Positions 26,641 to 39,944 are shown, counted from the stretch's first letter. The stretch is 64,000 nt of DNA from Sipunculus nudus (GCA_026874595.1 CM049317.1:19613882-19677881); one strand, 5' to 3'. Notes: generated by a model not told the origin, from the letters alone. Numbers and translations: made by a program.

Positions 26641-27120
26641 TATTATGACAGCGGGGTTGCGGTTAACTCTTGATTTGGAACTGGCCGGCCTTCAATGAAG
26701 AGCTTTCCTCTCCAGAAACGCACCTTTTGGCCTCTGTGAGCCTTTGTCATTTGCGGTTTTGCTCTTTGTTTTTGCTTAAAATCAAGTGCCGTCAGATCTT
26801 TTGTAAATCGAATTTCCTTTCCATTAAGGTTTTTTCCCCGCCACAACAATTCTGTTTTTAATGGTCTGATGTGGAGTTTGACCAGGATATGTCTGGGCTG
26901 CGTGCCTTTCCGTCAGGTCCTGTACGCATTTTCAATTTTTCTCATGACTTTTTTTTTCGTCCATATCCCCTGCCAGTTTGTTTGGGGTTATAAGTTTTGC
27001 TGCCGTTAACTTGCAGTCCTTAGCTTGGCCAATTTCTACCACCCCAATTATCCTTAAGTTCCGTTCTCGCTGGTACCTCTCTAACTTATTAATGTGTCAA
27101 TTATCTCTAATTAATATTTG
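26640..27120 (-). pseudogene. LINE ORF1-like fragment (L1-type RNA-binding ORF1)
   Basis: Minus strand: a RNLRIIGVVE-like RRM start near 27060, then an LLWRGK-like segment and GKEIRFTKDLTA and KVRFWRGKLFI in the frame 26643-26849. This is the style of the C-terminal part of L1-type ORF1 proteins. It is interrupted near 26940-26870. It lies 5' of the ORF2 remnant in the same orientation, so the two may belong to one element separated by about 1.9 kb of other sequence. Confidence 0.6.
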
Positions 27121-28362
27121 CATGGATTAAGTTAATTTAAATTTACGAACCATGTAGCGTTTGCCATTTACAGACATATTTTGTTTTAACCGAGCTTACT
27201 GCATGTGTTGGAGACGGGAATGATTATCCCAGGGGAATCAGGAGAAAGATGCTTTTAATCATCGTTTATCCCCATTTCACAGTACATATTAAGTTAGGTA
27301 GGAGGTGGCTAGTGTTGTCTAGCAGGAAGATTTTGTCATTTTGAGAGCTGAATTAACCAGGCAGTCTAAAGTTAAAGGCTTTTTTTTAAGTAAAATTCGT
27401 CTGTGTCACCTATCTTATCCAAATTATCATGAAAATTCAGTTCCAACCTGTTATTCATTAAATATTGTTAAAAAAGGCATACACTTGTATGTCCACACTG
27501 AGTAACAAGCTGTCGTCTTTCCTAATTTCACAGCTATAACGCTAACCAGCTCGATTTACCATAAAGACATATCAGATGCTTTTGATAATCTAGTGATTTT
27601 TGTGCTAATAATAGTTTATATTCAACAACTTTACTCGAAAACAATAGCGAAGCTGGTGAATTTGCTTCAGAGGAGAGGGGAGGTGGTGTCTTTTATGGAA
27701 AAAAGATTGTTTACTGTTTGTGGTGATGGTTCTTTTGGCCGGATTTTGATCTAGATTGATCACCTTAGGATGTTTCATCAATAAAGGATTCAAGAGGGGA
27801 GTTTCTTGCACCATCTTGGAAACTACTACTGTGTTAGTGTTGGGTCTCACGGCAGTTGCCATGACCGCCAAAATGAACTGTTGAAGGAGATTTTGTCATG
27901 TTAGATGTTTTTATAAGCTTGTCTTCTGTTAGGTTTCAGGCTACCACACCGTTGTGGGAGTCAGTATTTTGTTATTCAGGACATGATGATTTCAACCTTT
28001 TGGTCAAGGTGGTAGTGGTTGTGGTAGTGTGTGTGTGTGTGTGTGGCTGTTAAAGGAACTGAAGCATCTGTATACACTGCAACTAGTCTAAACGTTACAT
28101 GATATCTGGCTAGCTAGGGTGGCTCACAGGGCTGTACATCTTGTTTGCCACAGAAACAGCTGATTAGGGTTGACTACACCTGTATCATTAGAAATGCTCT
28201 GTTGTTATTATGCAAATGGTTATTAGTAAACCAATTTGGGATTACTGATTACTTGTAATGGACATGTAGAGAGATGGGCTATTCAAATGTTGCCAGAAAA
28301 TTGCAATCTCGGTTAATCAATATATTGTTCATTAGCGGCCCAAGTCTGTGCTGCCTCGTTGT

Positions 28363-28368
28363 TACAAA
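28363..28368 (+). promoter_or_regulatory. Mutated TATA position of copy B
   Basis: The block aligned to copy A's GTTGTTATAAAGCC reads GTTGTTACAAAGCC, so TATAAA has become TACAAA, 87 bases before the ATG. Promoter strength may be reduced compared with copy A. Confidence 0.5.
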
Positions 28369-28449
28369 GCCCGTTTAAAGGACATTACTCCCCGATTCTG
28401 TACATTCCCGCACAATACAGTCGAGATATAGTGCGCTGATGGTAGAAAC

Positions 28450-31400
28450 ATGGTTGTTCTTCTGGCAACACTGATCGCCTTTAATCTTTTGAGAGTAGCG
28501 TTTGGAACCTCAAGCGAAGGTAAATTAAATACTTAAATCACCAATTTATAGGATTATAAGTTCAGTCTGGAATTTCATTAGAATGCAGCTAATGTGTGCA
28601 GCTGTGTGTTGTTAGTCTGTAAGCAAGGTGCCTGACCGACCTTTACGAAGAGAACGGCCATCCTGCATGGTGTCATATTATGTTTCCTATTATATTATCA
28701 AATTCTATTGTTGCAATGTTCAAAGTATATGGGTTTTGTCAATTAAAGGCATTTTAATTTAAATAAATCTTCAACGTTTTCACGGAATAATTTACATTAA
28801 CCTATGCACCCCATTTTCGAGGGTTTTTTTTTGCATTACGGCAAACTTAATGAATCTGACTTCGACAGAGTGAGCACTAACTTACGGACAGTCTACCTTT
28901 AAACGACAAGACGTAGAGAATGATACTAAAGATAAGAAAATAAACATCCAGACACGTTGTCTCTAACCTAATGAAACAACACTGGAGCTTCTTTCCACCG
29001 GCATCTTTCTGTTATAAATACCTCTTTATTACGAACTCTCACCCGAACACCTAACAAGTGGATTTTGTAACTTATCAAATATTTACTATACTCAATAACG
29101 GAAAAACCTAAGCCTGGCAGCGTTTATAATTTGGAGGTACCAAATATTTAAGTGCCTTAAAGAGTTTGTACGGATCCCGCCTTTTAATCGTTTGAATAAT
29201 GCGTTGTGTTAAAGTAGGAAATATATATGGTTACAGTTTCTTATTAATATATGCTTACTAATGTTACCTGCTGTTAAGTGAATTCCTGATTTCACCCTTT
29301 AAAGAGATACTTTCACTTACATCAAGATCTAATGCAATCCCATGCCGGATTTCCCCCAATGGTTTAGAATAATTGGGAAGATATCAGGGAGCTCGGCTTT
29401 CTGACATCGGGCTTGCCCCAGGCCTTACTGAGGCCTTGGGTGCATATTTCATCGGGGACTGAAGAAGACTGCCCGTGCGACAAGTACTGATGGCTATCCA
29501 GTGTTTAATCCAGCTGCTTGCTGACACAGGTTCACACCTGACATAGCGCGGGGCTCATTGTATGAAAGACGTTCCCGTGCACCTTACAGGAAGGGGCCAG
29601 GCTGGCACACCCTGAAAGAGAGCCCACATAATGAAAATTTTATAGAGTAAGGTAATGTAAGAAGCATTATAAATGGAGGTCGGCACCTCTGCCATAATAA
29701 AATATTTAAACAAAAATCTAATGCAATACTATCATAAGTCAGATGACATATAAAACCAAGATGATCCCATAGTAAAGAGATTCTTCTTCTATCATAATGG
29801 TGCAGATACGGCTAATGTAAAACTTTTAGGCTCCGTGTCATTTAAGAAGATCTTTCTTTTCCAGGAACTGATGAGGAGCAGATTATTTCTCAGTTGGATG
29901 CGTTTCACAAATTTGTCCACCATCCGAATCCGGAAGCTATATTTCACAAGATCTTCAATCCAAAGGCTTACCTCATGCCCCCAGGATATAAGACAAAAGT
30001 GGGCAAAGGTTAGGGGTCGCTTACATCCTACACTATCTATGAAGCAATCTACAATAGAACAACTGACATTCTAGGCGCCAAAGGCGACTAAACGTCTTGC
30101 ACCGTTAGCAGACGACTAATTATCTCCTTTCCCATATAGAGATATGTGGTGTTTGAGCACGATTCGATCGTATTTTCCGGAAAAAGCTGTTCTAAATTCA
30201 GTTTCACACATCGGATGACATTAAAACTTCTACACTATGGCAGAAGTCTCTTATTTTAAAAACAACTGCAACATATTAGCACCTGTCAGTGCATTTAACT
30301 TGAGTTATTGGTCTAAGAAGACACCGGTCGTACTGCTTATAATCGCAACGATAGAAGCAGTAAAAATGTATCCTGATTTTTTTTTCAGATTTATCAGGGT
30401 TACAGACATTTTTACATTTTGTTTAAAAATGAGATACCCTGGATAGTGAAGGGTGTTGTCCCTCACAGATCATTCTGAGTTTAGAATCCAACCCAAATGC
30501 CTTTATGGGATCTGACTTATATCCAAGAGTTATTTATCATTTTAGTCACCATTTTAGTGGTAGCTACCGAATCCCAAGACGATTATTCTAGTTATTATGT
30601 CCGGGAGTATATGATGATTTATATACTTACTGAAGACGTTTCATATTTCATTCCTCTAGCATTCTCTTAAATTGATGAAAGTTTAGGTTGTCTGATATTA
30701 GACCCCAGTTGGTATTATTTAACCCCGAAAATTAGGAAATGAAAGAGATGTATTCATGAATCATAGAAAAAGTTGCATAATAGAACGTTACTAATTGATG
30801 AATTGCCAATCTCATTTCGTCCTTTCATAACCCACAACACAAATATAATTATTAATTATTATAATTATGCAGCCTGGCAAGAAAAGATAAATTAATCATT
30901 TCACCAACATATATTATGTTTTCTAAGATACCAAACCAATAATAATCTTAAAATGATGGAAACTGTTTACGAAATATATATAACACTATACTATTCCAGT
31001 AATATTATTCATAAGTTAATGTTACCGTTTTCTGGTAGGAAATACGGAATCTTTACTCTAATTTTGATTAAATGCAATAAAATATAATACGTTGAAGGAA
31101 AATGTATTAAATGAGAGATATTATTTAATATACCATGTGCTAAATAAATACAGTTGCAATATATAAAATATAAAACAAATGTTTACACAGATCACTTCTC
31201 TTTTTCAGAAAACATCACATCCAGCCTTGGTCGTTTAATGAAGAGTATCAAAGAAGTTTACTTTCGTAATGAGAGGATTGAGATCTTCGGAGATATTGCT
31301 TCCCAGTTTTGCCGTTATAAACATTATGGCCGGAACCGGGAAGTTCTGGCAGTTGGGAAGTATGTATTTCATACGCTGCTATCGAATCAACTGTAATATT

Positions 31401-32054
31401 TTGTAATTGTCTCGTTGCTCTGGCCTATTGCAGATACAATATGAGGTTATGAGGCCATTCAAGTGTATTAATATGTCACATGTTAGAAAGATTATCCCAT
31501 TTATATGATCGGATACTTACACAAACACAGGATAGCGTTTCAGTGTCTTTACAGCGGAGAGTTTCATCAACATTTGAGGTGTTCTAAAATAAAATCAATA
31601 TAAAGACTATCGTGTTAATCGTACGGATATAAATAATCTACTGTTTTTTTTAAACATATGAATAGAGAAATTAAGTTCGTTTCGTGGCTACGAAATTAAT
31701 TCGAAGGATCTTCCATTGTAACCATTCTTGGTAGACCTTAAAATTCCTCTTGATTTTTATTGCCGTATTAACAGTAAAAAACCAAGAAGTGATTCTCTTA
31801 ATCTAAATGCCATATTAACAATAAAACACCAACAACTGAATCTTAATCTAGAGTCGCCGGCCATTATTCGATATCTTTATCTCTATTAAAAAAAACTCCC
31901 ATTGGTCTATATATTAACAATGTGGCTTATTTCTATGCACGTTCATTTCAGATACACAAGTGTTATTCAAACTTTCAGATCTATTTTTGTCTGGAAGAAG
32001 GATCCCGTTACCAAGCAGTGGAAAATCCTCCATAACATTTGGAACAAAAATTAG
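28450..32054 (+). CDS. DUF4440/NTF2-like secreted protein, copy B (4 exons, 146 aa)
   Basis: Exons 28450-28519, 29865-30008, 31209-31359 and 31979-32054, phases 1, 1, 2, identical in length to copy A. The likely signal peptide differs little from A (MVVLLATLIAF). The domain keeps HPNPEA, LMPPG, the NIT sequon, FGDIA, VWKKD, a C-terminal Trp and NIWN where A has DIWN. By eye, A and B exon 2 differ by about 10 amino-acid-changing and 5 silent substitutions; in exon 3 the two classes are about equal. That suggests constraint with fast change rather than decay. I see no stop, frameshift or bad splice site. Exon 4 uses the acceptor after CAAACTTTCAG. Function unknown beyond the fold. The stop codon is followed by AATAAA at 32084. 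Confidence 0.86.
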
Positions 32055-32083
32055 ATAACTTGTGTCACGCTAAGCCCTAAACA

Positions 32084-32089
32084 AATAAA
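32084..32089 (+). terminator. Poly(A) signal of copy B
   Basis: AATAAA 30 bases after the stop codon, aligned with that of copy A. Confidence 0.6.
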
Positions 32090-32154
32090 GTATTTGGTCT
32101 TCTATGTGTGTCCAGTTTCCTTTGAGGAGTGTCTGTGTTACTATGAAGAATCTG

Positions 32155-32157
<3 letters not shown>

Positions 32158-32211
<54 letters not shown>
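32158..32211. repeat. (TA)n microsatellite at left border of the insertion
   Basis: Pure TA run in the 3' flank of copy B, about 11 bases before the left terminal repeat of the 9.3-kb element. Confidence 0.95.
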
Positions 32212-32215
<4 letters not shown>

Positions 32216-32243
32216 TTATAAATGCAACCATGGGGGGACCACG

Positions 32244-32802
32244 ACTATCAGGGGACCGGATCAATTTCATTGTTTTCAGTTCAAAGTAATTCCAAATTGC
32301 TACATTATCAATTAATTATACTTAAAAGTATTATTATTTTTTCTCAATTTTTTGTTTACGTAAGTGTTGTATATTTTTTCTGTCCCCCGATAGTCATCGT
32401 GCTTTTTTACATAAAATTGCAACCTTCATGGGACCGATCCCGGTCCCAATATAGTCGATTTTCATATTACGTCCCAGAGTTTATTTTAGTTTTCTTATGG
32501 ACAATTAATCGAATCCAGGATGTCAACCTAAGTTTGTGTTCTTGGTAAAATTATCTAAACTAATAATATACAACACGTTTACCATCGGGAGACCAGAAGA
32601 ACTATCGGGGGACCATATATCATATAAGATTAACTATCAGGGGACCACCACACTATCAGGAGACCGTATATCATATAAGATTAACTATCAGGGGACCACC
32701 ATACTCCAAGGAGACTATATCACATAAATGGTGAACAATTAGGGGACAAATACGCCATCGGATAACCATTTATATTATACAGAGTGAACTATCCGGGAAC
32801 CA
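32244..32802. repeat. Left subterminal cluster of ACTATCRGGGGACC
   Basis: Copies at 32244, 32601, 32633, 32652 and 32684, an inverted copy at 32382-32394, and weaker ones near 32582 and 32787. The four central copies alternate in spacing (32 and 19 bases), giving a 51-base period. Confidence 0.85.
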
Positions 32803-32937
32803 ACATAATACCATGTTTATCATATTAAATAAAAGGTGAACTATTGTTTTGAGGACTGTTGTGTCATTCCCTGATCGCTCGGCCCCTATCGTTTAATGTA
32901 GGGTCTGGAGATCGTCCGCTAGTCAATTTATATAACA

Positions 32938-32965
32938 AAAAAAAAAAAAAAAAAAAAAAAAAAAA
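32938..32965. repeat. Poly(A) run
   Basis: About 28 A in a row inside the insertion; possibly the tail of a retrotransposed sequence. Confidence 0.85.
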
Positions 32966-32999
32966 CAAGGAACGAATGTTTCGTTTCCCATTTCTTATT

Positions 33000-34380
33000 A
33001 TTAGACATTAATGCTATTTTTCTTCATATAACAATAATTTTGTGGGTACTGACATGTTTTTCATTATAGATGCTATTTGGCTTACTTTTGTTTCGGTTGA
33101 AAAAGAGGGGAAGTGGCTTAGAGCCAGAGAGCCATGTGTTTATTTGCGTCCTTGGGTTAATTATTTATCTTTATATCTGACACGATGATTAAACAGGGAT
33201 TATCTGATTTAAATAAATCTAAATTAAACCGGGGTTTTATATGATTGTCTGCGTTTAATAATTGCTGGCCGGAATTTTGATAAGCATGTTGGTCAGTCAC
33301 GTATGACTGTCTGTCTGTCTGTCTGTTCGTCTGTCTTAAACGACTACCGTGTCTTGTTAAACACCATATTCCCACTGCACTGTACAGCAATGTTGTGTCA
33401 TTGTCTGTAGTGAATCAGGCTGTAAACAAGGATGCTTGTCATATTTGTTAGTGAGACCTTCCATCCACTGGAAACGTACGTTTGAATTATACAGGAACGG
33501 AATATAAATAATTATTGAAGAAACAAATAAAGGGAGCAGCAGGAAAATTGGCTTGTGGGCCAACACAATTCCACAAACTATATAAAAATTCATTAAGAAC
33601 TTTGGGAGATTTCGGGAGGATAGAAAAACAGAATGGGTTTTTATACACCATTAGCAGCTGCGAGTAAGTTTATTATGGTGATGCATGTCATGTATAACAA
33701 AAGCACTGGCTTCACCGCAATGACGTCATAATAATAAAGTTTAAAAGAAATGCGTTGACCTGGCGCTTTTTCCTTTTTTCGGTATAAACAAAACAGGGTA
33801 TCTATCCACGAGTGAGATCCTGGAAAAAACGGAATATTCTTGAAAGGATACATGTTGTATGAAATCGACAGGCGGTCCAATATGCATCCCGCTTTTCTTC
33901 TAAAATGTATTTGTTGTAAATATCTACATAGGTTTTCTGTAATTTTCACTGAAATGTTGTTGAAGGGTGTGCAATGGGTCAAGGAAAAATATCTTATTTT
34001 CTATGGTTCATCTGTTAAGGTTAAGTTTGTAAAAGGATACAAATCCAGGCGCTGGCAGAGATATCCGCTCTATGAGTGCTCTCTAGTTTTGGTATATGCG
34101 TCTATCCATTTGAAGTATAATTCCGTCTGGTCAAGCAGTGGTGAATTACTGTACTCTACCGAGCACTTTGAGGTACTATGTTGCAAGAATTTTCTTTGAA
34201 TTAAATATCTTTATAAATATACTGACCCTTTGTTTTGTTATAATCACATTTGACTTAAAACGGACAAAACCCCATGAGAAAAAATAGCCCTATCAGTTGT
34301 TGCTATTGATTGTATGAGCTGGGAGACGCTTTAAAAATTGACTTGGTCTAACACAAGAATGTTTACTACCCGCGATGCAT
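33000..34380. other. Unassigned DNA inside the 9.3-kb segment
   Basis: Several open frames on both strands (for example 33641-33982 minus and 33840-34199 plus, overlapping) have no recognisable domain and no splice context. I see no supported gene. Confidence 0.4.
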
Positions 34381-34389
34381 GAAAAGAAA

Positions 34390-34965
34390 TCAAGATAAAG
34401 ATCAAGCATCTTGTTGAGATATCAGGTGCCAAAGAAAATAACCCATTGTGCTCTGGTGGCCATATTGGAATTCAGACACACCTGTAATTCGATGGGGATA
34501 TTATCCTCATAGGTACCAATCATCCTTGTGTATTTGGAAAAGCTGAAGTATAATGTTGTTGAGTTATTGCGTGCGAAAGAATATCAGTGATTGGGATGTG
34601 GGGGCCATATAGGAATTCCGACAGGTCTGTAATTCTACAGGTCTGGAGCCCTTGTATGTACCAATCATCCCTGTGAATTTAGGATAGCTGAAGTATGCTG
34701 TTGTTGAGTTATCGCACGCGAAAGAAAATCAGCGATTGGGCTGTGGCGGCCATATTAGAATTCCGACAGGTCTGTAATTCAATAGGTCTGGAGCCCTCTT
34801 ATGTACCAATCATCCCTGTGAATTTTGGATAGCTGAAGTATGTTCTTGTTGAGTTATCGCGCGCGAAAGAAAGTGTCACTGACGGAAGGACGGAAGGACG
34901 GAAAGACGGTAGGATGGACTAACACGTTGATCGCTATAGGGCACCGCTTGACAAGCGGGACCCTA
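34390..34965. repeat. Dispersed repeat with internal ~135-bp modules
   Basis: Three to four diverged modules, each with ACCAATCATCCYTGTGAATT, a GCTGAAGTAT stretch and a GTTGAGTTATCGC segment. It ends in GACGGAAGGACGG units and GATCGCTATAGGGCACCG. Same family as 4230-4880 and 56570-57180. Confidence 0.75.
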
Positions 34966-35261
34966 ATTATTAATACATACAAGTTAGACGTGCAAACATC
35001 CAAGTGTTTAATTTCATAGTTCACATTCAGTTATGACGAAATCCATCCATTTGTCGTCTTAAGTTAACTAATTTATAACCCTGAAGTTCATGATCACATA
35101 TATCAAGATTCAGTCATTTATTCGGAATAATATAAAATAATGTTAAGTCAATATTATTTGCCCCTTTTGAAAATAAGGTTGGGAGGATTTTATCCATAGG
35201 GTATCTGGGTGTTAACCAAAAGGCGGTGTTATTAGATGAATTTTGTTGAATGGTGGTGGTG

Positions 35262-35276
<15 letters not shown>

Positions 35277-35292
<16 letters not shown>

Positions 35293-35300
35293 GGGGGGGA
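35277..35300. repeat. Poly(G) run
   Basis: About 23 G following a (GT)n stretch; the length is likely unreliable in sequencing. Confidence 0.85.
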
Positions 35301-35828
35301 GGAGGGGAGGGGAGCTGGGGGTGTTACATATCGCGTAAAACTTTAACCCCATGATCGAGCTTTTTGTCAGGCATCTAAACAAGACCTTTTGGGTGCATTT
35401 TGTTGCCCAAAATAGACATTTTTACAAGATGATTATGGTACGTGGAAGATGGGTCAGTTTCATTGTATAAAATAATCTTAACTTTCCTATACCCTCTTCG
35501 GTTTAGTACGGTTTAATCAAGATCTGGTTTATTCATAAATTGAGTAAATACTGATTGAATGACTTATCTGGCCGATGCTCTTTGCAAAAATTACCGTACC
35601 AGTAGATGTGTTTATAGGCGACAAGATGAAACAAGCACCGGCGATGTTGCATACAGGTATTAATTTACGTGACGCAGCAGGAGACTATATAGAGTGACAG
35701 GTACGAGTTCACGCATTCACAGAGTTCTCGACTGAAGTTCGAGGTTGAATAATCCGTCCACGCCCTTCGAGAGACAGTTAAGACAGCTCTTCTTTCCAAA
35801 TTGCTAATACCGTATTTTACGTAATAAG

Positions 35829-35857
35829 CCCCCCCCCCCCCCCCCCCCCCCCCCCCA
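35829..35857. repeat. Poly(C) run
   Basis: About 28 C in a row. Confidence 0.85.
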
Positions 35858-36967
35858 CCATCCCCCGCGGATTTGGGAGATCACTTTAAGAAAACTAAGG
35901 GATGAGCCATCCTAACCTCACTTTTCTCCCTAACCAATATAACATGTGGCAACGTAATGCTTTTATTTCTCCCAGCCATGCTTAAAAGTTACCGCCAGGT
36001 TTTATTCCATATCCGTTAGGCTTTATCATCTAATATAATGATAATATTAGTTACACACAACAGAAACAGTGGTCAAGTGTGTCATAGATAATATTGACTG
36101 TGTCCGTGACTGCGTCCGTGAAGGCCGACCCTGCAGGTGGCCATGCTGATCGGGGGATCTGAATTCAGGTACGTATGATGATGTATTATGCAATGAAATA
36201 TATATACCTACCGTATTTGCTCGTGTACAGGACGATAAATTTTATCCTAAAATATTTGGCAAAGAAGGGCGGTCGTCATATATACGGGAACAAGTTTTTC
36301 AGCGTCCTCAGGACCGCCAAGGATAATTTACGGCAATCAGCATTATTACGTCGGTCGAACTGGACGCCGTGAATATCGGTGATCATTTCCGAATGGTGGT
36401 AATAACATTATAATGCTTTGTTTTTGTTTGAATTTATCGTTTAAACATCAAATTTACATGTGCACTTTGTTGAATAATTGGTAAGAAAAGGTTTGCCTTT
36501 GCCGCATTGACACAGGGATTTTAACTTAATCAATATATGAAAGTCCTTCTGACTGTAGAGCCAGTGATTTTCCGCGATCGCAGACGGAATCGCGGAACTG
36601 ACAGACCGAAACGGAATTCCCAGTCCTAAAAGTATATAAGTTTTAATGTATATTTTGCCAAAAATATCTTGGCAATTCACGTGAAACATGTATGCAGTGA
36701 TATAATTGCCGATGCCGCTGACAGCGTGCTAGGCTTACCCATGTACTCAAGATACCAGAGCCCTGGGTTTATTCGTGTGTTTACAGCGCTCGCACAATGA
36801 ATGCTTGGAACTTGCCTACTTGGCTTAATGCCATCCAGTTGCACGTAATATGCATATTAAAACAAGGATGTTTTTTTCATATGGTGCCGTATTTACCGCG
36901 TAAAATGTTCACGAGTCCAGTGAATGCGGACGCTGTCAGCTGGTTTGCACACTGACATACCCGGAGA

Positions 36968-37163
36968 CTCGCACATGGCACTTCGATTACAAGACAGTAA
37001 GTAGCCCGTTATTATTATAAATATGAAGCGGCCTTTCCTCAGGTGACGCGAAATTCAATGTTTGTCTCGCACATGGCACTTCGATTACAAGACAGTAAGT
37101 AGCGCGTTATAATTATAAATATGAAGCGGTCTTTCCTCAGGTGACGCGAAATTCAATGTTTGT
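36968..37163 (+). repeat. 98-bp tandem duplication
   Basis: Two nearly identical units (36968-37065 and 37066-37163). Each contains ATGGCACTTCGATTACAAG directly before a strong splice-donor-like ACAGTAAGTAG. No following exon was found, so coding use is not supported. Confidence 0.88.
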
Positions 37164-39940
37164 CAAGCTTATATTATTGGACTACGTCAAGAAATGAATG
37201 TATTATAATGGGTCAATAAAGTTCAAGACAGGGACCGTGTTTCCGAGGGATATAAATATGACGAATTTTCTCACAATTTTAAAACAAAACCCCGGATTTG
37301 GTGCGTATACGCACTGACGTTAATAAAATACGCTGGAGTCTGAGGGCCAGTATTTCAGCTTTTTTAAATTTTTTTGCATGTAATATCATGCACAATGTAG
37401 GACAAAAAGGACAATTATTTGCGATGCCATTCCATGTCATACATCGGCTCAGCTGTCAAAGGTGTTTGCGCAAGGTGACTGGCATATTCGGGGTACCGAC
37501 GTCCCGTATTATATTTTTTTTCATGTTTCAAATAAATATTGTTTTACATACTTTTATATGAACATTTTATATATTCTACTACCTTATTAGGCGGTGACTT
37601 TTATTAAAGAGTTCATTTATTACCATCCTTATTTTTCCTCTTCACCTGCAAAGGAAATCTCGAACTGCAGTCATTCATACAATTCTCTCATACAACACAA
37701 AAAAAAATCGTCTGCAAATCGGTATCACTTGGATAAGTTATTATTTTTCAAAACTTCACCCAACCATCGCTAAAAGATCGTTATTTTTCTGAATTGTCCT
37801 GAATGTGCTGTGAAGTCAAACACGTGTACACAAGCCGCAGTGTTAAATTAGAGGATCGTAACGCATATTGGAAATTGCCAGATGGTTGGTGGAGGGGGTA
37901 GGGCGCTTATTAGGGCAAAACATATTTGAAAATATACATATATACATAGAATAAATATAGTTATGACGAGGAGGCGGCACCCGGAGATATATCTATGTAT
38001 GTGGTGCGGATATGAATAAATCTGACATAGTGAGATTATTTTACATAGTCAGTTTCTGTTATTTAATGTTTAATATTATCAGATCAATAATATCTTCTTA
38101 TCTAAGATTCTTCAGTTACTGGATACAAATTCGAAACTTTTTTCCATGTCACCATGAATCTTACATATCATTTTATCAAATATCACGAACCACACTTGTT
38201 TCCTGTAAAAGTGAAATTTAATATTAATGATGAACTAAAATCAACGAATGATGGCAACTTTGAAATACTTGCAAATGAATAATCACTTTCATTGAATGTC
38301 ATTACATATTTTTACTTTATTGTTGTTTAATTATCCACAGAACAGGGATATACTTGTTTGACTGTCCTCTCCTGGACAGCTAGGCAATCGTCGTGCCAAA
38401 TACTAATCTGTAGATACAATCCATGTATGCATTTATGTACATATAATACATAAATATTAATGTATACATGATTACACATAAATTTACAGATTGGTCAAAA
38501 TTTTATGGCAGAGCTAGCTATGGGCATATTTTCTAACAATTTAACTTTTGTCTTTTAATTTTTAGAGGATGCATGTTGTTCTTGCTGAACGTTCCCTTAA
38601 CGTAAATGGGCCCAACCCAGCCCATATACATGTATTTATAAGAAAAAAGAATAGGAAAAAAAAAACATGTGCTCAGATAAAACTTGCAATATAGTGCCAC
38701 CACCACAAGCGTGATATGACTAAATCACCTGACAACGATGAACAAACCAGTCCATAAATCAGATTAACACAGTGTCATAGGTTTATAATATCATTTTGAT
38801 AAGAACCTTTTAAATGCGAAATGTTAATTTTCTGGGATTACTTTTTTTTCAAATGATAGGAAACACAGTCATAGGCAGCATATTGAAACGAAGTATGTTG
38901 TGTATCAGAGCCTTTTATTTGCTAGAAAGTGTTTTTATTAAGTAACACATGAATCACGTTTTGCCCTTGATTTATCCACCAAAAATGAACATAGGAAAAA
39001 ATATATAAGGAGGGTGTTGATAATTGGCAGCCTCAACACAGCCCCCAGACATTTAATGAAATAATGATGATCTAACCCTTCCAAAAGAAGCCCATCATTG
39101 TTGTCCGACTTTCACTCAACATGATGCCATGATTCTGTTAGAATTTTATTTGCAATTTGACATATTTTTCTTCCTTTATTTAGACTCATATTTGCTGATA
39201 ACGCTCACTTAGACGTACCAAGATCGTTGTATCTATGAGCGTGAACTGTCGAGGTACGGCAAGGAATCTTTGAGTAGTAATTAGTGCATAAAGACATTTT
39301 TAAAGTCAGTCTGTTATTTAATAAATATCCAATTCACTCTCTCCAGACTTATCACGCAGATTTCGGACGGACAGACACTGCTGATACCGTCATACGACCC
39401 GTCTATGAGATGGGCGTATAAAAGTATTAAATACATACTTTATGCAAAATAAAAACAAAAACAAACCAAATATAGTTGAAATTGCAAGCAATCTCAAGAT
39501 TCCCCTGCAGAGAGTCAGGAAACAGTAATCTGCTCATAAGTTTAAAAATTGCTAAGACACAATGGGTACGTTTAATTATATTCTTACAAAATATATGGGA
39601 AATATGGTCAGTTGTAGGTTAACCAAAAGCTGCTTAATGTGATTGATCCAGTCCAGCATGCAAGCATTTCTGAACTCAGTTTAGTATGAACAATATTAAG
39701 AACTAACCTGTGAAACAGAAGCTGTAGGCATAATGATAGAACTAGCAGTCATCAGATGATGTATAACATGAGCTGAGGATGGACTGTTAGAGCTTATTGA
39801 GCAGTGGGTCCAGGTAGTTGTAATATGTCTGTAGTACACCAGTTACTGTGATTTGATGAAAAGTACTGACATATATGGTGTCTAGGAGTGTTCTGTAGTG
39901 TTTTTTTTTGTTTTTTTTTTTTTTTTTGGTTTTTAATTAA
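37164..39940. other. Unassigned AT-rich DNA inside the 9.3-kb segment
   Basis: Short open frames at 37298-37561 and 38012-38221 have no recognisable domain. A T-rich run lies at 39901-39928. No gene seen. Confidence 0.4.
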
Positions 39941-39944
39941 ATGG

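Larger units (their letters stand above)
27117..32165 (+). repeat. Segmental duplication unit 2 (carries gene copy B)
   Basis: Partner of 10985-18340, from the TGCATGGATTAAG start to just past exon 4. The 3' flank is interrupted by the 9.3-kb TIR element and resumes at 41635. Confidence 0.85.

Noticed and set aside
32094-32315. Open frames over (TA)n arrays (also at 41441, 41956, 47725, 49741)
   Set aside because: They are Tyr-Ile repeat translations of microsatellites on both strands.
32244-32700. CRISPR array
   Set aside because: The repeats are 14 bases, in both orientations, with repeated spacers, in a eukaryotic genome.
33840-34199. 119-codon + strand frame as a gene
   Set aside because: No known domain; an overlapping frame of similar size exists on the other strand, and it lies inside the TIR element.
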